Positions 8,351 to 16,536 of a DNA stretch of 64,000 nt are shown here, piece after piece. The stretch covers positions 1-64,000 of the forward strand of contig JALNWG010000004.1 of NCBI GenBank assembly GCA_023231005.1. Reading direction: 5' to 3'. The translations under genes were made by a program, and so were the position numbers. The DNA comes from Bacteroidales bacterium. Lineage in GTDB: Bacteria > Bacteroidota > Bacteroidia > Bacteroidales > FEN-979. A model generated the notes under the pieces. That model was given only the letters and a program-made list of their open reading frames with translations. It did no database searches and was not told where the DNA came from. Positions within the stretch are counted from its first letter, which is position 1; each line of letters starts with the position of its first letter.

Positions 8351-9190
8351 TTAAAGGTGAAAGTGTTCCTGAGGATGAATACTAAGAACTGGTATCGGGG
8401 ATTGATTGATCAATTGTTGAACCTGAGGCCCAAGGAGAATATTGACGGGCGTTTCCTGCTCCGTCATGATGGCAATGAGATCAACCCCAACATTTGTGGC
8501 ATAACCCAGTACGGCTTTGGTCAAATCATTCGACACAATGCTGTCTTCGACTAACTTCACTTCTTGTTCATGAAGATAATTGGTTGAAGCCTGAGCATAT
8601 TTTTCAGCTATCCGTTGAATTGATTTAAGATGGCTATTATGGGTAGTTACTACATGAACTTCCGATTTAAAGAGTTTGGCCAATTTGACTACAAAAGGTA
8701 ATTTTTGCATGGTCTCTGCCGACCCGTCAATCGGAACCAGAATCTTCTCAATATCCTTTTTTATCTTAAGATCATGCCTTACCGTAATCACCGGACGGGA
8801 AGCAGACATCACAATTTTAAAAGCATTACTGCCAATCCAGAATTCTTCAAAACCTGATATTCCATGAGCCCCTGTAATAATTAATTCAGCATTGCTCTGT
8901 CGGGCAAGATTATCAACCTCATGATAAATTTTCCCCTTTTTTAACTTATAGTCAATCGTTAATCCCCGTGAAATTTTCTTATTGCACTGGCCGATTAACT
9001 CATCAAATCGTTTCTTGGCTTCATTCCTGTTATGGTTGGAGGTATCAGGATAAAGCGATTCCTGGCTGCTGATTTTATCAACCCAAATAAGAATGATGTC
9101 GGATTTCATCTTATTGGCCAGTGTGATTGAATATTCCAGCGCACGGATGGAAGTATTGGAGAAATCTATGGCAACAATAATGGGCTGCAT
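8351..9190 (-). CDS. universal stress protein, tandem UspA domains
   Basis: A 279-residue paralogue of the protein at 7048-7905, with the same two-domain plan. The first domain carries GAHGISGFEEFWIGSNAFK (G-x2-G-x9-G-S nucleotide loop); the second has IMTEQETPVNILLGPQVQQ where the motif should be. It is the first gene of the Usp-SPOR-Usp cluster. On its strand TACTTTTA about 25 bases before the ATG is a near match to a TAnnTTTG box, placing a promoter in the region shared with the divergent ruvB gene. Confidence 0.9.
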   Translation of the reverse strand: MQPIIVAIDFSNTSIRALEYSITLANKMKSDIILIWVDKISSQESLYPDTSNHNRNEAKKRFDELIGQCNKKISRGLTIDYKLKKGKIYHEVDNLARQSNAELIITGAHGISGFEEFWIGSNAFKIVMSASRPVITVRHDLKIKKDIEKILVPIDGSAETMQKLPFVVKLAKLFKSEVHVVTTHNSHLKSIQRIAEKYAQASTNYLHEQEVKLVEDSIVSNDLTKAVLGYATNVGVDLIAIMTEQETPVNILLGPQVQQLINQSPIPVLSIHPQEHFHL

Positions 9191-9262
9191 AATAAGGGAG
9201 TTTTAGAATAATAACGTAAAAGTAAGGAAATATATTTACAAAAGAAATTTAGGAATTTAATT

Positions 9263-9270
9263 TACATTTG
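9263..9270 (+). promoter_or_regulatory. TAnnTTTG promoter -7 box almost touching ruvB start
   Basis: TACATTTG is a full match to TAnnTTTG and ends only five bases before the ruvB ATG. With the usual distance from this box to the transcription start, the message would have almost no leader. Confidence 0.5.
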
Positions 9271-9275
9271 TAAGT

Positions 9276-10298
9276 ATGAATGAAAATCTGGATCCTTCCG
9301 GTGATCAGTTAAGCCCGGTTGAAAAAGAGATCGAAACATCACTACGCCCATCTGGATTTGGAGAGTTTTCCGGACAAGATGCCATTGTTGATAACCTCAA
9401 AGTTTTTGTCCAGGCAGCCCGTCTCCGTCAGGAATCACTGGATCATGTTCTGTTGCATGGCCCTCCGGGCTTAGGAAAAACGACCCTGGCTTATATCATT
9501 GCCAATGAACTAAGGGTTAACATCCGCGTGACCTCTGGACCTGTCCTTGATAAACCCGGAGATTTAGCCGGATTGCTAACAGGCCTTGAACCCAACGACG
9601 TTCTTTTTATTGATGAAATCCACCGGCTATCCCCTATTGTTGAAGAATATCTATATTCAGCAATGGAAGATTACCGGATCGATATCATGATCGAAACCGG
9701 TCCGAATGCCAGAAGTATCCAGATAAAACTAAATCCCTTTACCCTGATCGGCGCAACAACCCGATCGGGATTGTTGACTGCCCCGCTTCGTTCCCGTTTC
9801 GGAATTAACTCCCGGTTGAATTATTACATGGGCGATACCCTCGAAAAAATCATCAAGCGTTCTGCGTCAATCCTTAAGGTTCCCATCGATAATCAGGCTA
9901 CCGCGGAAATTGCCCGACGTAGCAGGGGAACCCCCCGTATTGCCAACTTGTTACTCCGCCGTGTCCGTGATTTCGCACAGATCCGTGGCACCGGAAAAAT
10001 TGACCTGAAAATCAGCCAATATGCTTTGTCTGCCTTAAATGTAGATAAAAACGGACTCGATGAGATGGACAATAAAATCCTGAATACCATCATCGACAAG
10101 TTCAAGGGAGGGCCGGTAGGACTTTCAACAATCGCTACCGCAGTGTCAGAAGATGCCGGAACCATCGAGGAAGTATATGAACCTTTTCTCATCCAGGAAG
10201 GCTATCTGATGCGGACACCCCGCGGAAGAGAAGTTACCGAAATGGCATATCACCATCTGGGAAAAGTAAAAAGCGGGACCCAGGAAAATTTGTTTTAA
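9276..10298 (+). CDS. ruvB: Holliday junction branch migration DNA helicase RuvB
   Basis: A 340-residue AAA+ motor that drives branch migration of Holliday junctions with RuvA in recombination repair. Visible features: Walker A GPPGLGKTT (62-70), Walker B FIDEIHR (111-117), sensor region LIGATTRSGLLTAPLRSRFG and the C-terminal winged helix with TPRGREVTEMAYHHLG. Length and N-terminus are normal for the family, supporting the ATG at 9276. It abuts queG with no gap (TAA then ATG), so the two genes are co-transcribed and probably translationally coupled. ruvA and ruvC are not in the window. Confidence 0.97.
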   Translation: MNENLDPSGDQLSPVEKEIETSLRPSGFGEFSGQDAIVDNLKVFVQAARLRQESLDHVLLHGPPGLGKTTLAYIIANELRVNIRVTSGPVLDKPGDLAGLLTGLEPNDVLFIDEIHRLSPIVEEYLYSAMEDYRIDIMIETGPNARSIQIKLNPFTLIGATTRSGLLTAPLRSRFGINSRLNYYMGDTLEKIIKRSASILKVPIDNQATAEIARRSRGTPRIANLLLRRVRDFAQIRGTGKIDLKISQYALSALNVDKNGLDEMDNKILNTIIDKFKGGPVGLSTIATAVSEDAGTIEEVYEPFLIQEGYLMRTPRGREVTEMAYHHLGKVKSGTQENLF

Positions 10299-11237
10299 AT
10301 GAACGCTCCTTCCCAACCCCATTATGAACAAACCATCCGGGAACAGGCTCTGAAACTTGGATTTTCATTTTGCGGAATAGCCGCCAACGAATCCCTCGAC
10401 TTCCGTCTTCCATTTTATACCGAATTTCTCAAACGAGATGGACAGGCTGATCTCACATATCTTAAAACACAGTTTGAAAACAGGTTTCACCCCGACCGGG
10501 TTATGGAGGGAACCCAATCGGTAGTTGCCGTTCTTATGAATTATTTTCCTGAAAAAACCTTGGTCAGGGAAAACAATTTCATTATCTCCAAACACACGTA
10601 TGGACGCGATTACCATGTCGTGATGCGGGAACGGATAACCCGGTTGACCGGCTTCATGAAAGAATTATTTGGAGAAATCCGGTTAAAATCATTTATCGAC
10701 TCCGGACCAGTCCTGGAAAAACTCTGGGCTCAGCGATGCGGCCTGGGATGGCAAGGGAAGAATACCATTCTTATTAACCCAACAGCCGGTTCTTTTTTTT
10801 TCATCGGAATCATTTTTACCGATCGCAAACTGCAACCTGACACTCCCGAAACCGACCACTGCGGCAACTGTATGAAATGCGTCCGGGCTTGTCCCAATGG
10901 AGCCCTCAACACTCCTTACCAGCTCGATATCGCACGGTGCATCTCATACCTGAACATCGAAACCAATGGAGCGTCTATCCCTGCTCAACTAAAGAACGGA
11001 TTGAATAACCGGATCTATGGTTGCGACATCTGCCAGGATGTTTGTCCTTATAATAAATCAGCCGCTCCTACCAGAATTGAAGATTTTCATCTTTCTGAGG
11101 AATTACAACAGATGCGTAAAAAAGATTGGATTTCACTAACTGAAAATCAGTTTAAACGGCTCTTTACAGGGTCTTCCATCGAAAGGATCGGATATCAGCG
11201 CTTTATGATCAACATTCGGAGACTGGAAACGATTTAA
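10299..11237 (+). CDS. queG: epoxyqueuosine reductase QueG
   Basis: A 312-residue enzyme that reduces epoxyqueuosine to queuosine at the wobble base of tRNA, using two [4Fe-4S] clusters and cobalamin. The clusters' cysteines are plain: CGNCMKCVRACP (C188, C191, C194, C198) and CDICQDVCPYN (C242, C245, C249). The SFIDSGPVLE segment carries D134, the position of the conserved catalytic acid in the family, and GLGWQGKN follows. It directly follows ruvB without any gap. With NrdJ it is one of two cobalamin-dependent enzymes in the window. The 3' end overlaps the convergent ubiX gene by four bases. Confidence 0.95.
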   Translation: MNAPSQPHYEQTIREQALKLGFSFCGIAANESLDFRLPFYTEFLKRDGQADLTYLKTQFENRFHPDRVMEGTQSVVAVLMNYFPEKTLVRENNFIISKHTYGRDYHVVMRERITRLTGFMKELFGEIRLKSFIDSGPVLEKLWAQRCGLGWQGKNTILINPTAGSFFFIGIIFTDRKLQPDTPETDHCGNCMKCVRACPNGALNTPYQLDIARCISYLNIETNGASIPAQLKNGLNNRIYGCDICQDVCPYNKSAAPTRIEDFHLSEELQQMRKKDWISLTENQFKRLFTGSSIERIGYQRFMINIRRLETI

Positions 11238-11824
11238 CGCTCCCCCCACTGAAAACCTGAATTTTTTAGTCCTGCCAACGTCAGGATTCGTTCAATCACC
11301 GTCAAAGCCAAACTTTCGATACTCGATGGCTTACTGTAAAAAGAGGGAGAAGCCGGACAAATAATGGCACCCGCCTCCGTTAGCAGCTTCATATTGTTTA
11401 AATGAATCAGGTTATATGGAGCCTCACGGGGTACCAGGATCAGTTTTTTTCGTTCCTTCAACATCACATCTGCTGCCCGGGTAAGTAAATCTACCGATGT
11501 TCCGGCAGCAATTCTTCCCAGAGTTCCCATGGTACAAGGACAAACAATCATTACATCATAACCGGAAGAACCAGAAGCCATGGGTGCAAAAAAATCGTCG
11601 GGGGCATGGGTCGTAAAATTCACGGGGTGAACCATCTGCTCCGGATCTTCCTGTAATTCAAATCTCCATACCGCCCGGGCATTTTCGGAAAAAACCAGAT
11701 CACATTTCTCAATCTGATCCTGCAATCCATGTAAGGATGTCAAAAGTAATTTTCCATACAGGGTACCACTCGCACCCGTAATTCCGACAATTATTTTCAA
11801 TGGGGCCATTGGCTTATGCTTCAT
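11234..11824 (-). CDS. ubiX: flavin prenyltransferase UbiX
   Basis: A 196-residue flavoprotein of the UbiX/Pad1 family, which prenylates FMN to make the cofactor for UbiD-type decarboxylases. The N-terminal IVGITGASGTLYGKLLL is the flavin-phosphate binding signature; later MIVCPCTMGTLGRIAAG and LILVPREAPYNLIHLNNM are conserved family blocks. No ubiD gene is in the window. It lies four bases downstream of the outer-membrane protein gene at 11828-12445 on the same strand, so the two probably share a transcript despite unrelated roles. Confidence 0.93.
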   Translation of the reverse strand: MKHKPMAPLKIIVGITGASGTLYGKLLLTSLHGLQDQIEKCDLVFSENARAVWRFELQEDPEQMVHPVNFTTHAPDDFFAPMASGSSGYDVMIVCPCTMGTLGRIAAGTSVDLLTRAADVMLKERKKLILVPREAPYNLIHLNNMKLLTEAGAIICPASPSFYSKPSSIESLALTVIERILTLAGLKNSGFQWGER

Positions 11825-11827
11825 CCA

Positions 11828-12445
11828 TTATAAATCCTTAGGCTTGAAATCCCAAATCAATCCAAAAGACAAAACATTATTGTATTGTCCTGTTTCAAAT
11901 AAAATTTTCCGGTAACCATTGGCCACCCCGTCGCGAATGGATAAAATGGAATAGTTAAACCGGAAATTCAATCTTAAATGTTGGGTAATGTACCCGTTTA
12001 TTCCTATGATTCCGCATAAGGTGACGGGTCTTAGTGGGACAGTAGTCGGGGGGTCAAATCCATTGACCAGTTCTTCGGAACCGAGTAAAATATCCATGGC
12101 AGGCCCAATTTCAGCAGAAAATCTTTTATGAAAAGAATATTGATAAAGGATGGGGATTTCAAGGTAGTGGAGCCTCAGCAAATAGGTTGTCCCCTGATTG
12201 GTAACCGAATCTCCATTTTTTCTGCTTCCTTTTTGGAAGTACTCCATCTCCATTTGAAATGACGATTTTCGTGAAACCTGCAGACTCACAAATGCTCCAC
12301 CATAAAAGCCAAATTTGTGATATCCATCATACGTATCGCCATCCACCTGGCTAACATTGGCCCCGGCAAGTATCCCTCCATTGAATAATTGGGCATCACA
12401 GAGAAAGGGGAGAAAAAAAAGGAGTATAAATGTCAGTCGTTTCAT
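11828..12445 (-). CDS. outer-membrane beta-barrel protein (PorT-like / OMP_b-brl type)
   Basis: A 205-residue protein with signal peptide MKRLTFILLFFLPFLCDAQ. The mature part starts with GGILAGANVSQVDGDTYDGY and proceeds in alternating amphipathic strands typical of the small PorT-like or OmpW-like eight-stranded barrels common in Bacteroidota. It probably resides in the outer membrane. The substrate or role is not evident. It is the promoter-proximal gene of a pair with ubiX, divergent from the two-component regulator at 12523. Confidence 0.8.
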   Translation of the reverse strand: MKRLTFILLFFLPFLCDAQLFNGGILAGANVSQVDGDTYDGYHKFGFYGGAFVSLQVSRKSSFQMEMEYFQKGSRKNGDSVTNQGTTYLLRLHYLEIPILYQYSFHKRFSAEIGPAMDILLGSEELVNGFDPPTTVPLRPVTLCGIIGINGYITQHLRLNFRFNYSILSIRDGVANGYRKILFETGQYNNVLSFGLIWDFKPKDL

Positions 12446-12522
12446 TCCGGATTTTTCTGTAAAAATACGAAAATCGAGGTAGCGCAGAATTTTATAATTT
12501 AGCAGTGTAAAATCCCGTAGCT

Positions 12523-13209
12523 ATGGAGAATACCGAAATTACCATTTTATTAGTCGATGATGAATCGGATATTCTCGAGTTTTTAGGTTATAACCTGGAA
12601 CGGGAAGGATACAAAGTACTAAAGGCCAAAAACGGAAAGAAGGGTCTGAAACTGGCCAAAGAATTCAAACCTCAGTTGATCATTCTGGATGTAATGATGC
12701 CAGGTATGGATGGTATGGAAACCTGTCGTGAAATTCGGAATGATGAATCCTTATCTGAAACCCTGATTGCTTTTTTAACAGCCCGGGGGGAGGATTATTC
12801 GCAGATTTCCGGATTTGAGGCCGGAGCAGATGATTATATCACCAAACCCATTAAACCAAAATTATTTATCAGTCGTATTCAGGCTTTGTTGCGTCGTTAC
12901 AAAGAACCCGCCGACGAAAAAAACATCCTCGTCCTGAAAGAGTTCACCATCGATCGTGACCGGTATGTAGTGATTAAAAATCAAGCCGAGATCAGCCTGG
13001 CCCGAAAAGAATTTGAACTACTGCAATTTCTGGCAAACCGGCCAAACAAGGTTGTGTCTCGGGAGGAAATTTTTTCAAATGTCTGGGGCGATGATGTTGT
13101 GGTTGGTGACCGAACCATCGATGTCCATATCCGCAGGATAAGAGAAAAACTGGGAACCGACAGCATAACGACCATTAAAGGGGTTGGTTATAAATTTGAT
13201 GAAGAATGA
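12523..13209 (+). CDS. OmpR/PhoB-family response regulator
   Basis: A 228-residue DNA-binding regulator. Receiver domain about 1-120 with acidic pocket LLVDDESD and phospho-acceptor D56 in LIILDVMMPGMDG, and the usual DDYITKP lysine region. A winged-helix Trans_reg_C domain follows (about 135-226) with REEIFSNVWGDD, TIDVHIRRIREKLG and the terminal hairpin TIKGVGYKF. Its last four bases overlap the start of the histidine kinase gene (ATGA), so the pair is translationally coupled. The pairing and the PhoB/PhoR-like order suggest a phosphate-type system, but no phosphate genes are nearby, so the signal is unknown. Confidence 0.93.
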   Translation: MENTEITILLVDDESDILEFLGYNLEREGYKVLKAKNGKKGLKLAKEFKPQLIILDVMMPGMDGMETCREIRNDESLSETLIAFLTARGEDYSQISGFEAGADDYITKPIKPKLFISRIQALLRRYKEPADEKNILVLKEFTIDRDRYVVIKNQAEISLARKEFELLQFLANRPNKVVSREEIFSNVWGDDVVVGDRTIDVHIRRIREKLGTDSITTIKGVGYKFDEE

Positions 13210-14264
13210 AATTTCATGAACCACGAAATCTTGCCTTGTTGAATGCCGGGATCATTTCGGGAGTCTATGCTTTTCTGTTTTTCCTCACCATTTTGTTAAT
13301 TGATCCCCATTCCTTTTCCCATCCGGGTACTTTTTTAGCCCTGTTTATCAGCTTACTCCTGCTTTTTTCTATTTCCTATTTCATTTTCCGGTTTACTCTT
13401 GAACGGTTTATTTATAGCAAAATCAGGCTGATTTATAAATCTATCCATCTTGTCAAAGCCGGAAAAAAGGAAAAAGCAACCCAAATGATGGATTCTCACA
13501 TGATTGAACATGTACAGGAAGAAGTTGCACAATGGGAAACTGAAAAAGTAAAAGAAATTGAACAACTCAAGCAATTGGAGCTTTATCGCCGTGATTTCAT
13601 CGGAAATGTATCCCATGAATTGAAAACTCCCCTGTTCAATATTCAGGGATATGTTGAAACCTTACTTGATGGCGGATTGGAAGACCCTACCATCAACCGT
13701 GAATACCTGAAACGAACGGATAAAAGTATTGATCGCCTGATAAAAATCGTGGAGGATCTTGATGAAATTTCCCTTCTCGAATCAGGACAAATAAAACTCA
13801 AACCGGCTTATTTTGATGTTGTTTCACTTACCCGGGAAGTGGTAGAATCGATGGAGATGAAGGCTCAGAAACACAATATCCGGATCACTCTGAAGGATCC
13901 AGGAAAACCTATTTTCGTTTCGGCTGACAAAGAAAAAATCAGGCAGGTTCTGACAAACATTATCGATAATTCAATCCGTTACGGAAAAAAAGAGGGTGGA
14001 AATACAAAAATTACCTTTTTTGATATGGGGGAAAACATCCTGACTGAAATAACCGACAGCGGAATCGGAATTGAAACAGAGGATATTCCACGGGTGTTTG
14101 AACGATTTTACCGTACCGGTCAGGGCAGAGCTGCAACCAAAAAAGGAAAAGGACTGGGACTTGCCATTGTGAAACACATCATTGAGGCCCACGAACAAAC
14201 CATCAATATACGCAGTACCATTGGAGTTGGAACAACCTTCGGGTTTACCTTAAAAAAACAATAA
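13206..14264 (+). CDS. membrane sensor histidine kinase (PhoR-like)
   Basis: A 352-residue kinase with two membrane helices (about 11-32 and 42-64) separated by only a short loop, so it has almost no periplasmic sensor domain. A linker helix leads to the HisKA domain with H137 in GNVSHELKTPLFNIQGY, then an ATPase domain with N box NIIDNSIRYG, DSGIGIE and GKGLGLAIVKHI. It is encoded four bases overlapped with the response regulator upstream, its certain partner. The small extracellular part suggests sensing inside the membrane or through a partner protein. Confidence 0.93.
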   Translation: MKFHEPRNLALLNAGIISGVYAFLFFLTILLIDPHSFSHPGTFLALFISLLLLFSISYFIFRFTLERFIYSKIRLIYKSIHLVKAGKKEKATQMMDSHMIEHVQEEVAQWETEKVKEIEQLKQLELYRRDFIGNVSHELKTPLFNIQGYVETLLDGGLEDPTINREYLKRTDKSIDRLIKIVEDLDEISLLESGQIKLKPAYFDVVSLTREVVESMEMKAQKHNIRITLKDPGKPIFVSADKEKIRQVLTNIIDNSIRYGKKEGGNTKITFFDMGENILTEITDSGIGIETEDIPRVFERFYRTGQGRAATKKGKGLGLAIVKHIIEAHEQTINIRSTIGVGTTFGFTLKKQ

Positions 14265-14265
14265 A

Positions 14266-15165
14266 TCAGGAAGTACGTTCGGTGGTAAATATTACCAGAT
14301 CTTTCAAAGATTTCCGGAATGTATTGTCAGGAAAGGTTAGCAGGACCTCCAGTGCTTTTTGCCGGTATTCAATCATTTTTTCATGGGCATATTCTATCCC
14401 CCCCCGATCTGCCACTTTTTTTACCAATTGGGTAACTTTTTCCACATCCTGATGATGGTTTTTTACCGTATTGATGATCCATCGTTTTTCAAAATAATCG
14501 GAATGATTAAGAAGATAAATCAGAGGCAGGGTCATTTTTTGGTCGCGGATATCCGTACCCTTAGGTTTACCGGTATTGTTATTCAACTCATAATCGAATA
14601 AGTCATCTTTAATCTGGAAAGCAGTACCCACATATTCACCAAACTGCCACATCTGCTGGATCCGGGGTTCAGAGACTTTTACGGAAGAAGCTCCGCAGGC
14701 ACAGCAGGAAGCAATCAAAGAAGCAGTTTTTTTGCGGATGATTTCAAAATAGATATTTTCTTCGATATCAAGTTTGCGTGCTTTTTCGATCTGCAACAAC
14801 TCACCTTCGCTCATCTCCCGTACTGCATTTGACACGATTTTCAAAAGTTCATATTCTTGCTGATCAAGAGCCAGCAACAACCCCCGGGACAATAAAAAAT
14901 CCCCGACAAGAACTGAGATTTTATTTTTCCACAGGGCATTGATCGAAAAAAAACCCCGGCGTAAATTGGAATCATCCACCACATCATCATGAACCAGGGT
15001 TGCTGTATGCAGGAGCTCAATAAGAGAAGCCGCCCGGTAAGTACTTTCATTAACTTCCCCGCAAAGGTTGGCAGAAAGAAATACAAACATGGGACGCATT
15101 TGCTTGCCTTTACGCTTAAGGATATAATGCGTGATGGTATTTAACAAGGGAACGGGACTCTTCAT
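14266..15165 (-). CDS. polyprenyl diphosphate synthase (trans-isoprenyl synthase family)
   Basis: At least 299 residues; a chain-elongating prenyltransferase that builds the side chain of menaquinone or a similar isoprenoid. Hallmarks: KRKGKQMRPMFVFLSA, the first aspartate-rich motif in LVHDDVVDDSNLRRG, and the second in QIKDDLFDYELN. The first ATG is at 15165, but the frame stays open upstream and codes for LTSLNEIKAPIWEHLETFEG, which matches the conserved N-terminus of the family. The only plausible in-frame start there is CTG at 15240, giving 324 residues, a usual length. The 5' boundary given here is therefore the minimum. It is convergent with the histidine kinase gene at 13206-14264. 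Confidence 0.92.
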   Translation of the reverse strand: MKSPVPLLNTITHYILKRKGKQMRPMFVFLSANLCGEVNESTYRAASLIELLHTATLVHDDVVDDSNLRRGFFSINALWKNKISVLVGDFLLSRGLLLALDQQEYELLKIVSNAVREMSEGELLQIEKARKLDIEENIYFEIIRKKTASLIASCCACGASSVKVSEPRIQQMWQFGEYVGTAFQIKDDLFDYELNNNTGKPKGTDIRDQKMTLPLIYLLNHSDYFEKRWIINTVKNHHQDVEKVTQLVKKVADRGGIEYAHEKMIEYRQKALEVLLTFPDNTFRKSLKDLVIFTTERTS

Positions 15166-15337
15166 GGAAACCCTGAACTTTCCTTCAAAGGTTTCAAGGT
15201 GTTCCCAAATCGGGGCTTTTATTTCATTAAGTGAGGTCAGCTCTTTTTCTTTGGTTTTGTAAAAGTAATCAAATTTATCCCTGCAATTTTAGGTTTTGGG
15301 ACTGAAAAGTTGGAATTTTGTCACTTAATTATTTTGT

Positions 15338-16117
15338 ATGTCAGGTTTTCTTTTTCATGATGTTATTTTCGGGCCGGTTCGTAGCCGTCGCCTTGGATTA
15401 TCATTGGGGATCAATTTGCTTCCGCTACATAAAAAATTATGCTCTTTTAATTGCATCTATTGCGAATGTGGCTGGACTCCAGCCTTTGTCCCCTCCGCTT
15501 CCGAATTTCCTGATCGAACCCAGGTAGCTCGGTTCTTAGAACAAAAACTGAAACAACTTGTCGCCGAAGAATATCTTCCCGATTCTCTTACCTATGCCGG
15601 AAATGGAGAACCTACCCTCCATCCTGAGTTTTCCGGTATTGTAGATGATACCATCGAACTTCGTAACAAATATGCTCCCGACACAAAAGTGACGGTACTC
15701 TCTAATTCCAGCATGATCCATCATCCCAAGGTATTTGCAGCGCTAAATAAACTGGATAACAACATTCTGAAACTGGATGCCGGGTCAGAAAAAATGCTTT
15801 CTTTGATTAATCAACCGGTAACGCCATTGGTTTTTAAAAAACTGATCAGCGGACTTAAAATGTTCAATGGGAACCTGATCATACAAAGTATGTTTTTAAA
15901 GGGGACTGTCGATGGACAGATTATCGATAATACAACACAAGAAGAGGTGTTGCAATGGCTCAACCTGCTAACTGAAATCAAACCAAAAATGGTCATGGTC
16001 TATCCGGTTGCCCGTGAAACTCCGGTTCACAGTATTGAAAAAATTTCCGATGAGGTGCTTCAGGAAATTGCAGAAAGGGTTCGTGCTGCCGGATTGAATG
16101 TTTCCGTTTATCATTAA
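15338..16117 (+). CDS. radical SAM protein
   Basis: A 259-residue iron-sulfur protein with the radical SAM cluster motif CxxxCxxC (C35, C39, C42, in KLCSFNCIYCECGW). Before it lies IFGPVRSRRLGLSLGINLLP, characteristic of a Bacteroidota/Firmicutes group of short radical SAM proteins. YAGNGEPTLHPEF is the GGE-type SAM-binding strand. No extra cluster domain is visible at the C-terminus. The reaction is not known; short members of this kind are linked to modification of RNA or peptides in general, but nothing here fixes the substrate. The gene for a repeat protein follows after 11 bases on the same strand and may be functionally tied to it. Confidence 0.85.
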   Translation: MSGFLFHDVIFGPVRSRRLGLSLGINLLPLHKKLCSFNCIYCECGWTPAFVPSASEFPDRTQVARFLEQKLKQLVAEEYLPDSLTYAGNGEPTLHPEFSGIVDDTIELRNKYAPDTKVTVLSNSSMIHHPKVFAALNKLDNNILKLDAGSEKMLSLINQPVTPLVFKKLISGLKMFNGNLIIQSMFLKGTVDGQIIDNTTQEEVLQWLNLLTEIKPKMVMVYPVARETPVHSIEKISDEVLQEIAERVRAAGLNVSVYH

Positions 16118-16128
16118 AGAAGATTTCC

Positions 16129-16533
16129 ATGGACAAACTCTATTATCCGGCAAAAATCTGGTTGGCATTTGGGGAAGTCATCAATGGGAATCAGGAAATT
16201 TCAACCTGGTTATTACAAAATAATTACCCGGAAGTAAGTGCGTTGGCTCATGCCATCCAGGGGAGTGAAGAAGCTACTGACTGGCTGTTTAAGAATAAAT
16301 TTTATCACCTGGCTGCCCTGGATGCTGCAATTGATGAAAACCAACAAGCCTATCAATGGTTGCAGAAAAACAATCATCTTTTCTTTATTGTTTTTGCTGA
16401 TGCTTGTCATGGGAAACCCGCTGCAATTCAATGGCTCACCGCACAAAAGCTGGATGCCTTTATTGCAATTGCTAAAAAAATCAAGTATTTACGGGATAAT
16501 ACTACCTTCGATTATCACAAGAAGCAATTCTAA
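16129..16533 (+). CDS. small 25-residue-repeat protein, probable alpha solenoid
   Basis: A 134-residue acidic-to-neutral protein built largely from four tandem repeats of exactly 25 residues, recognisable by a Trp-Leu pair at W27, W52, W77 and W102, followed by a polar stretch and an Ala-rich helix (TDWLFKNKFYHLAALDAAI is one unit). There is no signal peptide. The pattern suggests paired helices stacking into a small solenoid, a shape used for protein binding. I do not recognise the family. It follows the radical SAM gene by 11 bases, so it is probably co-transcribed. It ends three bases before the convergent nrdJ gene. Confidence 0.7.
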   Translation: MDKLYYPAKIWLAFGEVINGNQEISTWLLQNNYPEVSALAHAIQGSEEATDWLFKNKFYHLAALDAAIDENQQAYQWLQKNNHLFFIVFADACHGKPAAIQWLTAQKLDAFIAIAKKIKYLRDNTTFDYHKKQF

Positions 16534-16536
16534 CGA

